A stretch of DNA of 64,000 nt from Phormidesmis sp963789215 (GCA_963789215.1 CAWBJY010000002.1:372001-436000), one strand, 5' to 3'; positions 7,971 through 16,700 are shown, numbered from the stretch's first letter. The notes: generated by a model from the letters alone, not told the origin. Numbers and translations: made by a program.

Positions 7971-9722
7971 TTATGCAACGACAACAGGCTGTTTTTGATT
8001 GACTTGCGATTCTAAAATGGCGCCATAGAGAGAGCTGGTGCGCATGAGTTCTTCGTGGGTGCCTTGAGCGGCGAGTTTGCCGTCGTCTATGAGTAAGATG
8101 CGGTCGGCGTTTTGAATGGTGCTAATGCGCTGGGCGATGACGAAGGCATTGCAGGTGCGATCGCGCATAATTTGATCGAGGCTGGCCTGAATGCGGTCGG
8201 CGGTTTCGGCGTCTACGGCGGAGGTGCTGTCGTCGAGGATGAGGATGTGATAGTCGGTCAGCAGGGTGCGGGCGATCGCAATTCTCTGCTTCTGTCCGCC
8301 TGAAAGCCCGACCCCGCGCTCTCCTACAATAGTGTCGTAGCCTTCGGGCAAGCCTTCGATAAATTCGTGAATGTAGGCGGCCTTAGCAACTGTAATGACC
8401 TCTTCTAGAGAGGCGTTGGGTTTGGCGTAGGCAATGTTCTGCCGCAAGGTGCCTGAAAATAGGGTGGCCTCTTGAAAGACAATGCCGATGCGCGATCGCA
8501 AACTCTCCAATTCAAAATCGCGCACGTCGCGGCCATCAATTCGCACCGACCCTTGCGTGACGTCGTAAAAGCGCTGCAGTAGGTTGATAACGGTACTTTT
8601 TCCAGAGCCGGTCGCACCTAAAATGGCAATCAGCTCCTTTGGCTGAGTTTCAAAAGAGATGCCTTTGAGCGCGGGTTCGGTCGCACCCGGATAGCGAAAC
8701 CAAACGTCTTCAAAGGTGACGCGTCCGCCGCATTTATCGAAAGGCGCCGACTCGGGCCGATTTTTAATGTCTATGGGCGCATCGATGATTTCGTAGACGC
8801 GTTCGGCGGAGGCGGCTGCTTGTGCGATCGCTGGAGCCGCAAAGCCAATTAGCAACACCGGCTGCAAAATAAACAACAGATAAGCGTTAAAGGCGACGAG
8901 TTCACCAATGGTGAGCGATCCGTTGATGACCTGTACGCCGCCATACCCAATGACCGCTAGGGTAATTAGATTGCTGAGCAAAAAGATAAACGGAAAGGTG
9001 TTGCGAATGGCGTCGAGCGTTTTGAGATAAACCGCTATTAAGCTGTTGTTCATTTGCGTATAGCGCACAAGTTCTACCGGCTCTCTGGCAAACGCCTTAA
9101 CTACGCGAACGCCGAGCAAATTCTCTCTGAGCACGTCGTTTAGATCGCCTAGCCGCTCCTGAACCTGAGAGAACAAAGGTCGATTTTGGCTAAAGAACCG
9201 AAAGAGCAGCGCCCCGGCAAGTGGAATGGCGCACAGCGCAATGAGTGCTAGCCGCCAGTCCATAATTAGTACAATAGTCGCAATCGTCACGAGCGTCACG
9301 ACTCCGCTGATGACCTGAATCAGACTGGTGCCGATGAATGTGCGGATTTGCTCGATGTCGCTGGTGATGCGGGTAAGGAGCTGTGAGGTCTGTACCTGAT
9401 CGTGATAGCTGAAGCTAAGGGTTTCGATTTTTTGGAAGACCTGGCCGCGTAGCTGGTAGGCAACGCCCTGGCTGACGGCTTCGGCCCAGTAGCTTTGCCC
9501 AAAGTTAAAAAGGCCACGGGCGATCGCCACTCCCACCATCATTGCGCCTGTTACCAGCACCACCTGCAAATCTTTTGGCGCAATTCCCTGGTCGATACCG
9601 CGCCGAAACAGCTGCGGCGTAACAGCATTAGCCGCTGTAAGCAGTAACAAGCTCAGCGCAGCGCCTGCGGTTAGCCAAAAATAAGACCGCAAGATAGAGA
9701 GAACGCGCGTTAGAGGCTCCAT
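7971..9722 (-). CDS. ABC exporter half-transporter, degenerate-site subunit (TM287/LmrC-type)
   Basis: The 583-residue product starts at the ATG at 9722 (MEPLTRVLSI); the frame opens further upstream only from a TTG at 9764. The membrane domain covers about residues 1-310 and the ATPase domain about 335-575. Walker A is GATGSGKSTV and the signature is GLSGGQKQRIAIA. Walker B is ILILDDSTSAVD, with Asp where hydrolysis normally uses Glu, and the H-loop is IAQRIST with Gln instead of His. Both changes match the degenerate-site subunit of heterodimeric exporters. It is cotranscribed with the 6176-7951 gene, its evident partner. Confidence 0.9.
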   Translation of the reverse strand: MEPLTRVLSILRSYFWLTAGAALSLLLLTAANAVTPQLFRRGIDQGIAPKDLQVVLVTGAMMVGVAIARGLFNFGQSYWAEAVSQGVAYQLRGQVFQKIETLSFSYHDQVQTSQLLTRITSDIEQIRTFIGTSLIQVISGVVTLVTIATIVLIMDWRLALIALCAIPLAGALLFRFFSQNRPLFSQVQERLGDLNDVLRENLLGVRVVKAFAREPVELVRYTQMNNSLIAVYLKTLDAIRNTFPFIFLLSNLITLAVIGYGGVQVINGSLTIGELVAFNAYLLFILQPVLLIGFAAPAIAQAAASAERVYEIIDAPIDIKNRPESAPFDKCGGRVTFEDVWFRYPGATEPALKGISFETQPKELIAILGATGSGKSTVINLLQRFYDVTQGSVRIDGRDVRDFELESLRSRIGIVFQEATLFSGTLRQNIAYAKPNASLEEVITVAKAAYIHEFIEGLPEGYDTIVGERGVGLSGGQKQRIAIARTLLTDYHILILDDSTSAVDAETADRIQASLDQIMRDRTCNAFVIAQRISTIQNADRILLIDDGKLAAQGTHEELMRTSSLYGAILESQVNQKQPVVVA

Positions 9723-9989
9723 AAGCAAGTTGCTCTGATAGGATACATGCCCAAAGGATAGCAAGCGGCGGAACTCAGCGCATGAAACTTAAGACCTGCA
9801 GGCGCTGTCGGTTCGTCTGAGATATCGCTGAGTGATTCCTGTGCAAAGCTCAGCCCAACTACTAGGAAACTCTCAGCAGAGGCTTAATTGATCCTAATTA
9901 GGGCGGCCTGCGCGAAGGGCATTCTTAAATTAGTGAAGCAAACGAACGGCTTCTCGCACATCTTATAAATCACTCAAGGAATGACCCTC

Positions 9990-10316
9990 ATGAAAAATTT
10001 TACTGTTCAACAAGCCTTTGCCGCTCTCGTTTTGACGGCTACCGTTGCGATCGCCCCTGCTGCTACTGCTGCTGAAACTAAATCTGTTGAAAATATCCAA
10101 ACTACTCGTCTAGAGTTTTTGAACAATCAGTCTAAATCTGTTGAAAATATTCAAAAGCTTCGCCTAGAGCACCTAGATACGCAGTCTAAATCTGTTGAAA
10201 ATATTCAAAAGCTTCGCCTAGAGCACCTAGATACGCAGTCCAAAAACGTTGAAAACATTCAGAAGACTCGCCTGGAGTTCTTAGAAAATCAAACCAAAAG
10301 CATGAGACAGGCATAG
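9990..10316 (+). CDS. Small secreted protein made of 18-residue repeats
   Basis: The 108-residue product has a signal peptide (MKNF, hydrophobic core AALVLTATVAIAP, likely cleavage after PAATAA). The mature part is four 18-residue repeats, consensus KSVENIQKLRLEHLDTQS, plus a truncated KSMRQA tail. The ATG at 9990 is chosen because AAGGA at 9976-9980 lies nine bases upstream; the earlier ATG at 9981 abuts it. Eighteen residues equal five alpha-helical turns, so each repeat presents the same face and an extended amphipathic helix is likely (inference). I do not recognise a family. The gene stands alone between a divergent ABC exporter and convergent mutS, and is predicted to be periplasmic or extracellular. 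Confidence 0.75.
   Translation: MKNFTVQQAFAALVLTATVAIAPAATAAETKSVENIQTTRLEFLNNQSKSVENIQKLRLEHLDTQSKSVENIQKLRLEHLDTQSKNVENIQKTRLEFLENQTKSMRQA
10080..10295 (+). repeat. 54-bp coding tandem repeat, four copies
   Basis: The units are at 10080-10133, 10134-10187, 10188-10241 and 10242-10295. Copies 2 and 3 are identical over 53 of 54 bases, indicating recent duplication; copies 1 and 4 are more diverged but keep the reading frame. Confidence 0.95.
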
Positions 10317-10327
10317 GCGAGAGAGAT

Positions 10328-10419
10328 AATGGCTTGAAGCCCCACGATACTACCTGGTTGATTTATCGCAATGTCTCTCGAATGACTAAACGATAATCAA
10401 GATCGTGGGGAAGGCCATT
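10328..10419. terminator. Long imperfect hairpin between convergent genes
   Basis: The left arm at 10328-10348 (AATGGCTTGAAGCCCCACG) pairs with the right arm at 10402-10419 (ATCGTGGGGAAGGCCATT) with small bulges. A second inner stem pairs 10360-10368 (GATTTATCG) with 10391-10398 (CGATAATC). It lies between the repeat-protein stop (10316) and the mutS stop (10445). It has no U-tract, so besides termination it could be an mRNA 3'-end stabiliser or a small mobile remnant. Confidence 0.5.
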
Positions 10420-10444
10420 ACAATCTGGGCCTAGCTGAGTCGTG

Positions 10445-13312
10445 CTAGGGGCCAAAAATATCTAGCTGTTCCTCTGGGCTCAGTTCCGTTGTGTTTTTGC
10501 CCTCGCCACCATCGGCTTGCCTAGCTGATGTAGGTCTTCCCTTTTTACTCAATCGATGCGGTTCTCTTAGCCCCACGGCAATCGTACTATTCTGCTCAAT
10601 CTGACTCATCACCTGCCGAGCGCGACTAATGACAGAAGTCGGTAACCCGGCCAGTCTGCCTGCTTCAATCCCGTAAGACTTATCGGCACCGCCCGGACGC
10701 ACCTGATGTAAAAAGATAATCTGGTCGGGCAGCTCTTTTACCGTGACCTGGTAGTTCTCGACGTTGACCAGGATAGAGGCTAGCTCGTTTAGCTCGTGGT
10801 AGTGGGTGGCAAAAATGGTGCGAGCGCTGATTTCGCTAGCGAGGTGTTCTGCGACGGCCCAAGCAATAGAAAGCCCGTCGAAGGTGGCGGTGCCGCGTCC
10901 AATTTCGTCTAAGAGTACAAGCGAAGATACGGTTGCATGGTTCAAGATGTTTGCAGTTTCGTTCATCTCTACCATGAAGGTGGATTGCCCGGTGGCCAAA
11001 TCGTCTACGGCTCCGACACGGGTGAAGATGCGATCGCACAATCCCAACGTTGCAGACCTAGCAGGCACAAAGCTCCCGACTTGGGCCATGAGCTGAATCA
11101 GGCCCACCTGCCGCAAATAACAGCTTTTTCCGCTGGCGTTCGGCCCGGTGAGAATAATTAAATCGGGCGTCGGCTGATTAGGATCCTTGAGGGGTTCGCT
11201 GCCAACGCCGCCTAGTCCAGTGTCGTTAGGGACAAAGAACCCGGATGGTAGGGTCTGCTCTACCACTGGGTGGCGACCGTCTTCTACGAAAACCGGACGG
11301 CCTTCGACGATTTCTGGGCGGCAGTATCCCTGATAAATGGCGATTTCTGCTAGCGCCGAGAGCACATCTGCTGCGGCTACGGCTACGGCCACCTGACGGA
11401 TCAGCTTTACCTGCTCGGCGACCTGCTCGCGCAGGCTAACAAACAGATCGTATTCGAGCTGATGGACTTCTTCTTTGGTTTTGAGTAGCCGCATCTCGCA
11501 GTCTTTTAGCTCGGGCGTAATGTAGCGCTCCTCGTTGGTTAGCGTTTGCTTACGAACGTAATCGGTTGGGGCCTGGTCGGACTTGCTGCGAGAGATGCTG
11601 ATGTAGTAGCCGAAGGCTTTGGTGTAGCCTACTTTGAGATTAGCGATGCCGCTGCGGGTGCGCTCTGTTGTTTCTAGATTAGCGATCCACTGCTGGTCGG
11701 CGGTGATTTGTTGTCGCAGCTGGTCAATGCGCTCGTTGACGCCATCGCGGATCAGATTGCCTTCTGTGAGGTAGAGCGGTGGGGTTTCTACTAGGTGCGA
11801 TCGCAATACCGCACCTAGATCCACCAATTCTTCTGGCACGTTCTGCAAGGTCACTAAATAAGGCGAGCCTGCATGTGCCATCAGCGCCGCTAAATCTGGC
11901 AGTCTGGCAAAGGAGTCCGCCATCGCGACTAAATCTCGCCCATTTGCCGTGCCCGATCCGGCTCGCCCGGCCAATCTCTCCAAATCGTAAATCTGCTTGA
12001 GCAAGTACTGAGTTTGCTGTCTTAAGCTGCCGTTGTCTACTAATTCTTGAACCGTTTCTTGCCTGGCATGGATGCCTTTTATACTCAACAGCGGTTGCAA
12101 CAACCATCGCCTTAGCGCTCGCCCGCCCATTGCCGTTACCGTTTTATCGAGCGCCCACAGCAGAGAGCCATGAAACGTGCCATCGCGGCAGGTTTGCGTA
12201 ATCTCTAAGTTGCGCCGGGTTTGATGATCGATCACCAAAAATTCCGTGGTGGAGTAGGTAGAGAGATTTTGCAGGGGTGCAATGGTCTCTTTTTGGGTGT
12301 CTTCTAGATAGTGAAGTAGACCGCCCGCAGCGCGAGTGGCTAGGGCAAGATGATCGCAGCCAAATCCTTCGAGCGATCGCACCCGAAAACTCTCTAACAA
12401 TCGCTGCTTAGCTTCTGTTATTACAAACGGCGTCTGTGAGCGAAAGGTATAGCAGAACTGCGAAGGCAAGCAATCCGGTAGTCGATCAGATTTTTCTCCG
12501 GGTCTGAGCAGCGATCCTAAATCTGGCGCATTAGTCGGCACCAAAATCTCCGCTGGCCCGAGCCGCAAAAGCTCTTGCGAAAGCTGTTCTAAATCTGTTG
12601 ATTGCGTCGTAAAAAACTCTCCGGTAGAGACATCGGCATGGGCTAAACCCCAATGCTCTCCGGCAATAACCACCGCCGCCAAAAAGTTGTTCTGCCGGGC
12701 CGAGAGCATGCCCTCTTCGATAATGGTGCCGGGCGTAATAACGCGAGTAACTTCTCTTTTAACCAGTCCTTGTGCCAGCGCCGGATCTTCTACCTGATCG
12801 CAAATCGCGACCGCATAACCCTTGTCAACGAGCTGAGTGCAATAGCGCTCTAATGCGTGATGCGGGATGCCCGAGAGCGGCACGCGGCCAATGGCTTTGC
12901 CCGAATCCTTGCTAGTTAATACCAGCTCTAGCTCGCGGGCAATCGTAATGGCATCTTGAAAAAACGTCTCAAAAAAGTCGCCAACTCGGTACATCAGCAA
13001 AGCGTAAGGATACTCGTCCTTGATCTGCGCGTAGTGGCGCATCATTGGCGTCATATCTTCGCGGCTCACTTCGCGGTAGTCAGCGTAGCGCACCGTATGC
13101 TTTGCCAAGCGCTCGGGGACGCCGTGATTTTTTAGCGAGGCATCTTGAGAAGCTTTATTCTGCTTAATAGCTAGAGCAGGCTGTTCGCTCACCGTTTGCT
13201 TCTCTATTTGCTCCTCCGCTTGCCCCTCCGTTTCTCCCTCTACGATCTGCTTATTCGTAGATCGTTTATTCGTAGATCGTGCAGAGGATGCTGCTGTTTT
13301 TGAGGCCGTCAT
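10445..13312 (-). CDS. mutS: DNA mismatch repair protein MutS
   Basis: The 955-residue product recognises mismatches and recruits MutL. The mismatch-binding domain holds the phenylalanine motif VGDFFETF near residue 110. The connector, core and clamp domains follow. The ATPase has Walker A TGPNASGKS, Walker B LVLLDEIGRGT and the ATHYHEL region. The first roughly 85 residues are a low-complexity, Glu/Gln/Lys-rich tail absent from typical MutS of about 850-880 residues, and they contain a short tandem duplication (RSTNKRSTNK). The ATG at 13312 is the only sensible start, though a later one inside the tail cannot be excluded. Cytoplasmic. It is transcribed convergently with the repeat-protein gene. 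Confidence 0.96.
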   Translation of the reverse strand: MTASKTAASSARSTNKRSTNKQIVEGETEGQAEEQIEKQTVSEQPALAIKQNKASQDASLKNHGVPERLAKHTVRYADYREVSREDMTPMMRHYAQIKDEYPYALLMYRVGDFFETFFQDAITIARELELVLTSKDSGKAIGRVPLSGIPHHALERYCTQLVDKGYAVAICDQVEDPALAQGLVKREVTRVITPGTIIEEGMLSARQNNFLAAVVIAGEHWGLAHADVSTGEFFTTQSTDLEQLSQELLRLGPAEILVPTNAPDLGSLLRPGEKSDRLPDCLPSQFCYTFRSQTPFVITEAKQRLLESFRVRSLEGFGCDHLALATRAAGGLLHYLEDTQKETIAPLQNLSTYSTTEFLVIDHQTRRNLEITQTCRDGTFHGSLLWALDKTVTAMGGRALRRWLLQPLLSIKGIHARQETVQELVDNGSLRQQTQYLLKQIYDLERLAGRAGSGTANGRDLVAMADSFARLPDLAALMAHAGSPYLVTLQNVPEELVDLGAVLRSHLVETPPLYLTEGNLIRDGVNERIDQLRQQITADQQWIANLETTERTRSGIANLKVGYTKAFGYYISISRSKSDQAPTDYVRKQTLTNEERYITPELKDCEMRLLKTKEEVHQLEYDLFVSLREQVAEQVKLIRQVAVAVAAADVLSALAEIAIYQGYCRPEIVEGRPVFVEDGRHPVVEQTLPSGFFVPNDTGLGGVGSEPLKDPNQPTPDLIILTGPNASGKSCYLRQVGLIQLMAQVGSFVPARSATLGLCDRIFTRVGAVDDLATGQSTFMVEMNETANILNHATVSSLVLLDEIGRGTATFDGLSIAWAVAEHLASEISARTIFATHYHELNELASILVNVENYQVTVKELPDQIIFLHQVRPGGADKSYGIEAGRLAGLPTSVISRARQVMSQIEQNSTIAVGLREPHRLSKKGRPTSARQADGGEGKNTTELSPEEQLDIFGP

Positions 13313-13373
13313 GGATGCTGGTGAAGAAATCGCTAGCTTCCATTTTAGGTGTTTGTGCGGAGAGCGGGCGAGT

Positions 13374-13595
13374 TCAGCTTGAGCGCATCTTAATGGGCTT
13401 CAAAAATAGCCAGCTTGTAAAAAAGAAGCCGGCTGTGCAAAGTTGAACAATATCAATGGCGGATAAGTAACCGTCCATCAGGGCGGCTAGCGTTCTATCC
13501 GAAATGCCGAACACCCAGGAAGCGGTGCCTACAGACCAGATACCTGTCTTCAGTGTCCACAAAAAATCATGTGCTCCAGATGGAATGGGAGGCAT
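13374..13595 (-). CDS. Small hypothetical protein with hydrophobic C-terminus
   Basis: The predicted product has 73 residues from the ATG at 13595 (MPPIPSGAHD), chosen over the ATG at 13628 because GAGGAAAG lies nine bases upstream of 13595. The C-terminal half contains at least one transmembrane stretch (LCTAGFFFTSWLFL) and an earlier amphipathic or hydrophobic one (IWSVGTASWVFGI). I do not recognise a family. It lies 61 bp upstream of mutS on the same strand and could be cotranscribed with it. The good ribosome site and membrane-like composition support a real gene; codon evidence is limited. Confidence 0.55.
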   Translation of the reverse strand: MPPIPSGAHDFLWTLKTGIWSVGTASWVFGISDRTLAALMDGYLSAIDIVQLCTAGFFFTSWLFLKPIKMRSS

Positions 13596-13853
13596 CTTAC
13601 TCTTTCCTCTTCGTTTTGCCTTCGGCATAGCTGCCGCTCAGCCTGTTCTTGACTTGCTTTGTAAATATTTATTTCCTAATGATTTAACTTTAGCAACGAA
13701 AAAATGATGTTTGTTCCGTCTTTAGGTATGCATGGTGAACGTGAAGCAAAAGATTTCGGCGCTAAAAATCTTGGAGCAAAAATCTCGGAGCAGAAATTTC
13801 TGCCCTATACCCACTTGCCGGAAGCGCAGCGTTCAGTAGAGTAGTTATCAGCA

Positions 13854-15683
13854 GTGGCTAACCTTTACTCGTTTGCACCTACTGCTTATGAACCACCTAT
13901 GCTTATAAACCGCCGATACCAGGTCATTCGTACGTTAGGAGAAGGGGGCTTCGGTCATGCCTATCTGTCCGAAGATATTCAAATGCCTTCGCGTCGGCAG
14001 TGCGTGGTCAAGCAGCTAAAGCCCATAGCGGCGGGCACCGATATTTATCAGGTCGTGCACCAGCGATTTGAACGTGAAGCCGCGATGCTAGAAAAGCTAG
14101 GCGAAAACCATCCGCAGATTCCCCGGCTGTATGCCTACTTCAGCGAAGATCAGCAGTTTTATTTGGTCCAAGAGTGGATCGAGGGCCAAACGCTAGATGA
14201 GATAGTTGAGCAGGGCGTTTTGAGCGAGGCGTGGGTTGTTTCGATTGTGAGTTCGCTACTAGAGGTATTGGACTTTATTCATGATCAAGGCGTGATTCAT
14301 CGAGATATCAAGCCCGACAACATAATTTTGAGATTGCAAAGTCAGCAGCCTGTCTTGATTGATTTTGGCGCCATGCGCGAAACTATGGGCACCGTGTTTA
14401 ACAGTCACCATCATCCCATTAGCTCGATTGTGATTGGGACACCTGGCTATATGTCTTCGGAGCAGGCGGCGGGTAGGCCAATTCCCTCTAGCGATTTGTA
14501 TAGTTTGGGTCTAGTCGCGATTTATATGCTGACGGGGAAGATCCCTCAAAATTTGCCATCCGATCCGCGCTCTGGTGAACTCATCTGGCAAGATCTGGCG
14601 ACGCATGTGTCTCCTCAGCTAGTAGCCGTGATTGATCGCGCTGTTCAGTCTCATCCGCGCGATCGCTACAGCAGCGCCCAAGAGATGCTCTCTGCCTTGG
14701 CTGGCCTTGCTACTGCTGGCGCTCCGGCGCCGCTTTTGAGTCCACCGGTAACTCTGCCGACAGCGAACAGGGCAACCGTCAGCGAAGTTAAAACAGTTGC
14801 GATCGCAGGCTCTAAACCTCTCTATTCATCTTCTGAGCAAACGCAGCCTGCTCAAAGCGACATTAGCTTGCCGCTCAATCAGACTTCCGCTTCGGCTGTA
14901 GAAGCGCCGCCATCTAAAAAATCGTTTTCTCCCTGGCTGCTGGGCGCGGCGGCGGCGGTAGTAGGGGCGCTCGCCATTGGCGGTGGGTTAATATTTAGCC
15001 GCTTTTCAGGTGACTCGGCGGTACAGTCGGCTTCTGTAGATTCTTCTGGGCGGCCTGCTGTAAAAGCTTCGGAGGCCATCGATCCAGCGGCGGGCGATCG
15101 CGAAAGCACACCTGCCCCTGATTCTGAAGATTCTCCTGTCGAACCTTCAGCGCCCGCTGAGCCGGAGCCAGAAGCACCCCCGGCTGAGTCTTCAGAGCGC
15201 ATACCAGATAACACATCGGTGACGCTCACGGGTCAGGGAGCCAACCGCATTGATGTTTACGATCAGCCTTCTGTAACAGCGAACTCTCCTCACTATGGCG
15301 TACCGGGCGATCGCGTTCTGTCGGTTGAGAAAACTACCAATCAAGCCGGGAGCTGGAACTTCGTGCAATTCGAGTCCGGCGCGGAGGGCTGGGTGCAGTC
15401 GCAGTTTATTGCTGCGGGCAGTCCGCCACCTGCCGTTCAGCCACCTGCCCAGCCACCGCCAGCGGCTGCGCCATCGGCCTATGGTGTGCTCAGCGGCTCA
15501 GGCTCAATAGACGTGTTTTCATCGCCTTCGTATAGTGCTAGTGCGCCGAGCTATGGACTTTCGGGCGATCGCGTTGCCTTGCTAGACTCCACTCAAGGCG
15601 ACGATGGCCTCACCTGGTATCAGGTCAAATTCGAGTCCGGCGCAGTTGGCTGGATTTCTTCTGACTTTATGTCTATTCCTTAG
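13854..15683 (+). CDS. Membrane Ser/Thr protein kinase with two C-terminal SH3b domains
   Basis: The 609-residue product is a Hanks-type kinase. The kinase domain spans about residues 20-285: glycine loop GEGGFGHAYL, ATP-binding Lys in CVVKQLK, catalytic loop HRDIKPDN, and LIDFGAMRE where DFG is kept. A single transmembrane helix near 358-378 (LLGAAAAVVGALAIGG) follows a Ser/Pro linker. After an acidic Glu/Pro linker come two bacterial SH3-type repeats, each with YGxxGDRV and W-F-x-S-G-A-x-GW patterns (about 452-525 and 540-609), expected outside the membrane and possibly binding cell wall. The start is GTG at 13854; an ATG at 13902 is an alternative. The target is unknown. Confidence 0.88.
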   Translation: MANLYSFAPTAYEPPMLINRRYQVIRTLGEGGFGHAYLSEDIQMPSRRQCVVKQLKPIAAGTDIYQVVHQRFEREAAMLEKLGENHPQIPRLYAYFSEDQQFYLVQEWIEGQTLDEIVEQGVLSEAWVVSIVSSLLEVLDFIHDQGVIHRDIKPDNIILRLQSQQPVLIDFGAMRETMGTVFNSHHHPISSIVIGTPGYMSSEQAAGRPIPSSDLYSLGLVAIYMLTGKIPQNLPSDPRSGELIWQDLATHVSPQLVAVIDRAVQSHPRDRYSSAQEMLSALAGLATAGAPAPLLSPPVTLPTANRATVSEVKTVAIAGSKPLYSSSEQTQPAQSDISLPLNQTSASAVEAPPSKKSFSPWLLGAAAAVVGALAIGGGLIFSRFSGDSAVQSASVDSSGRPAVKASEAIDPAAGDRESTPAPDSEDSPVEPSAPAEPEPEAPPAESSERIPDNTSVTLTGQGANRIDVYDQPSVTANSPHYGVPGDRVLSVEKTTNQAGSWNFVQFESGAEGWVQSQFIAAGSPPPAVQPPAQPPPAAAPSAYGVLSGSGSIDVFSSPSYSASAPSYGLSGDRVALLDSTQGDDGLTWYQVKFESGAVGWISSDFMSIP

Positions 15684-15720
15684 CTGTCTATTCCCTAGCC
15701 GTCTATTCCTTAGCTGTCTA
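15671..15720 (+). repeat. 15-bp tandem repeat carrying three in-frame stop codons
   Basis: The unit GTCTATTCCTTAGCT is present 3.3 times. The first copy contains the kinase TAG stop at 15681-15683, and the next two copies repeat it in frame at 15696-15698 and 15711-15713. Confidence 0.95.
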
Positions 15721-15756
15721 GTTCAGCCGCTTAATCGCAACTCTCTAAGCAAATCC

Positions 15757-16353
15757 CTAGGTATCTAGCTCTCGGCGCCCTTCAAGCGCTCTTGCTAAGG
15801 TTATCTCGTCGGCATATTCTAGGTCGCCGCCCATGGGTAACCCAAAGGCAATTCGAGTCACCTTGGTGAACGGTTTTAGCAGCTGGCCTACATAGAGCGT
15901 TGTTGTGTCGCCTTCAATGCTAGGGCTGATAGCTAAAATGACTTCGCTCGTACTTTCCTTATTTACCCGATGAACGAGCTGACCAATGTTGAGCTGTTCT
16001 GGGCCAATGCCATCCATCGGAGAAATTAGACCGCCAAGGACGTGATATTTTCCTTTGTACTCACGGGTTTTCTCTAGCGCAATGACATCGCGCGACTCCG
16101 CTACGACGCAGATAGTTTCGGGATCGCGCGTTTGAGATCGGCAGATATCGCACACTGGCTCTGCCGAAAGGTGAAAGCATCTGGAGCATTGGCCTACTTG
16201 CTGCTTGGCTTCTATGAGCGCGTTGGCCAAGGCCCGCACTTCGGCGTCTGGGCGCTTGAGCATGTGCATCGCTAGGCGCTGGGCGGATTTAGGGCCAATG
16301 CCGGGTAGCCGCTGAAATTCTTCGATTAGTTTGGCGAGGGGGCGAGTGTAAAT
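15757..16353 (-). CDS. recR: Recombination protein RecR with apparent AUU start codon
   Basis: RecR works with RecF/RecO to load RecA at gaps. The frame contains the zinc finger CSRCFHLSAEPVCDIC, the Toprim domain starting ICVVAESRDVIALEK, and LGGLISPMDGIGPEQL. The first conventional start (ATG at 16269) would remove the conserved N-terminus. Upstream, the frame continues as YTRPLAKLIEEFQRLPG, then IGPKSAQRLAMHMLKRP, which is the expected helix-hairpin-helix region of cyanobacterial RecR. Between the in-frame TAG further upstream and this region there is no ATG, GTG or TTG; an ATT at 16351-16353 has AAGGAG eight bases upstream. AUU initiation, as in infC, is the simplest reading and gives 198 residues. 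Confidence 0.9.
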   Translation of the reverse strand: MYTRPLAKLIEEFQRLPGIGPKSAQRLAMHMLKRPDAEVRALANALIEAKQQVGQCSRCFHLSAEPVCDICRSQTRDPETICVVAESRDVIALEKTREYKGKYHVLGGLISPMDGIGPEQLNIGQLVHRVNKESTSEVILAISPSIEGDTTTLYVGQLLKPFTKVTRIAFGLPMGGDLEYADEITLARALEGRRELDT

Positions 16354-16399
16354 GGTTGAGACTCCTTGGCAAAAAACGATGGACTATGCGTGATGAGGG

Positions 16400-16642
16400 T
16401 TAGCTCTGCTCCGACTCTTCGTTAGGCTTAGCTGTTGAGTGAGGTGGGCCAACTTCTTCGCTCTTGCCGCGTACAGGCGGAAGCTTTTCGACCAGGCCCA
16501 TTTCGAACGCCGCGTCGGGAAGCTTACCGACTAGATATTTGCCGGGTTCAAACAGACCGCTAGGGGTCATGCAGACCTGGCGTAGCTGAACCGTTTCATT
16601 TTCGGCGAACATAGCTCGCGATAGCTGACGTTCTAAGCCCAT
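16400..16642 (-). CDS. Small conserved cyanobacterial protein of unknown function
   Basis: The product has 80 residues, with ATG at 16642 preceded by AGGAGA at seven bases. The N-terminal 55 residues look folded and conserved (AENETVQLRQVCMTPSGLFE, then PGKYLVGKLPDAAF), while the tail is charged and Ser/Glu-rich. I recall similar short proteins in cyanobacteria but no function. It lies between raf1 (58 bp upstream) and recR (46 bp downstream) on the same strand, so the three may be one operon. No membrane segment or signal peptide is seen. Confidence 0.7.
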   Translation of the reverse strand: MGLERQLSRAMFAENETVQLRQVCMTPSGLFEPGKYLVGKLPDAAFEMGLVEKLPPVRGKSEEVGPPHSTAKPNEESEQS

Positions 16643-16700
16643 GGTGTTTCTCCTGTTGCGGTTAACTGCTTATAACTGCTTGCTAAACTGATTCGCTGGG

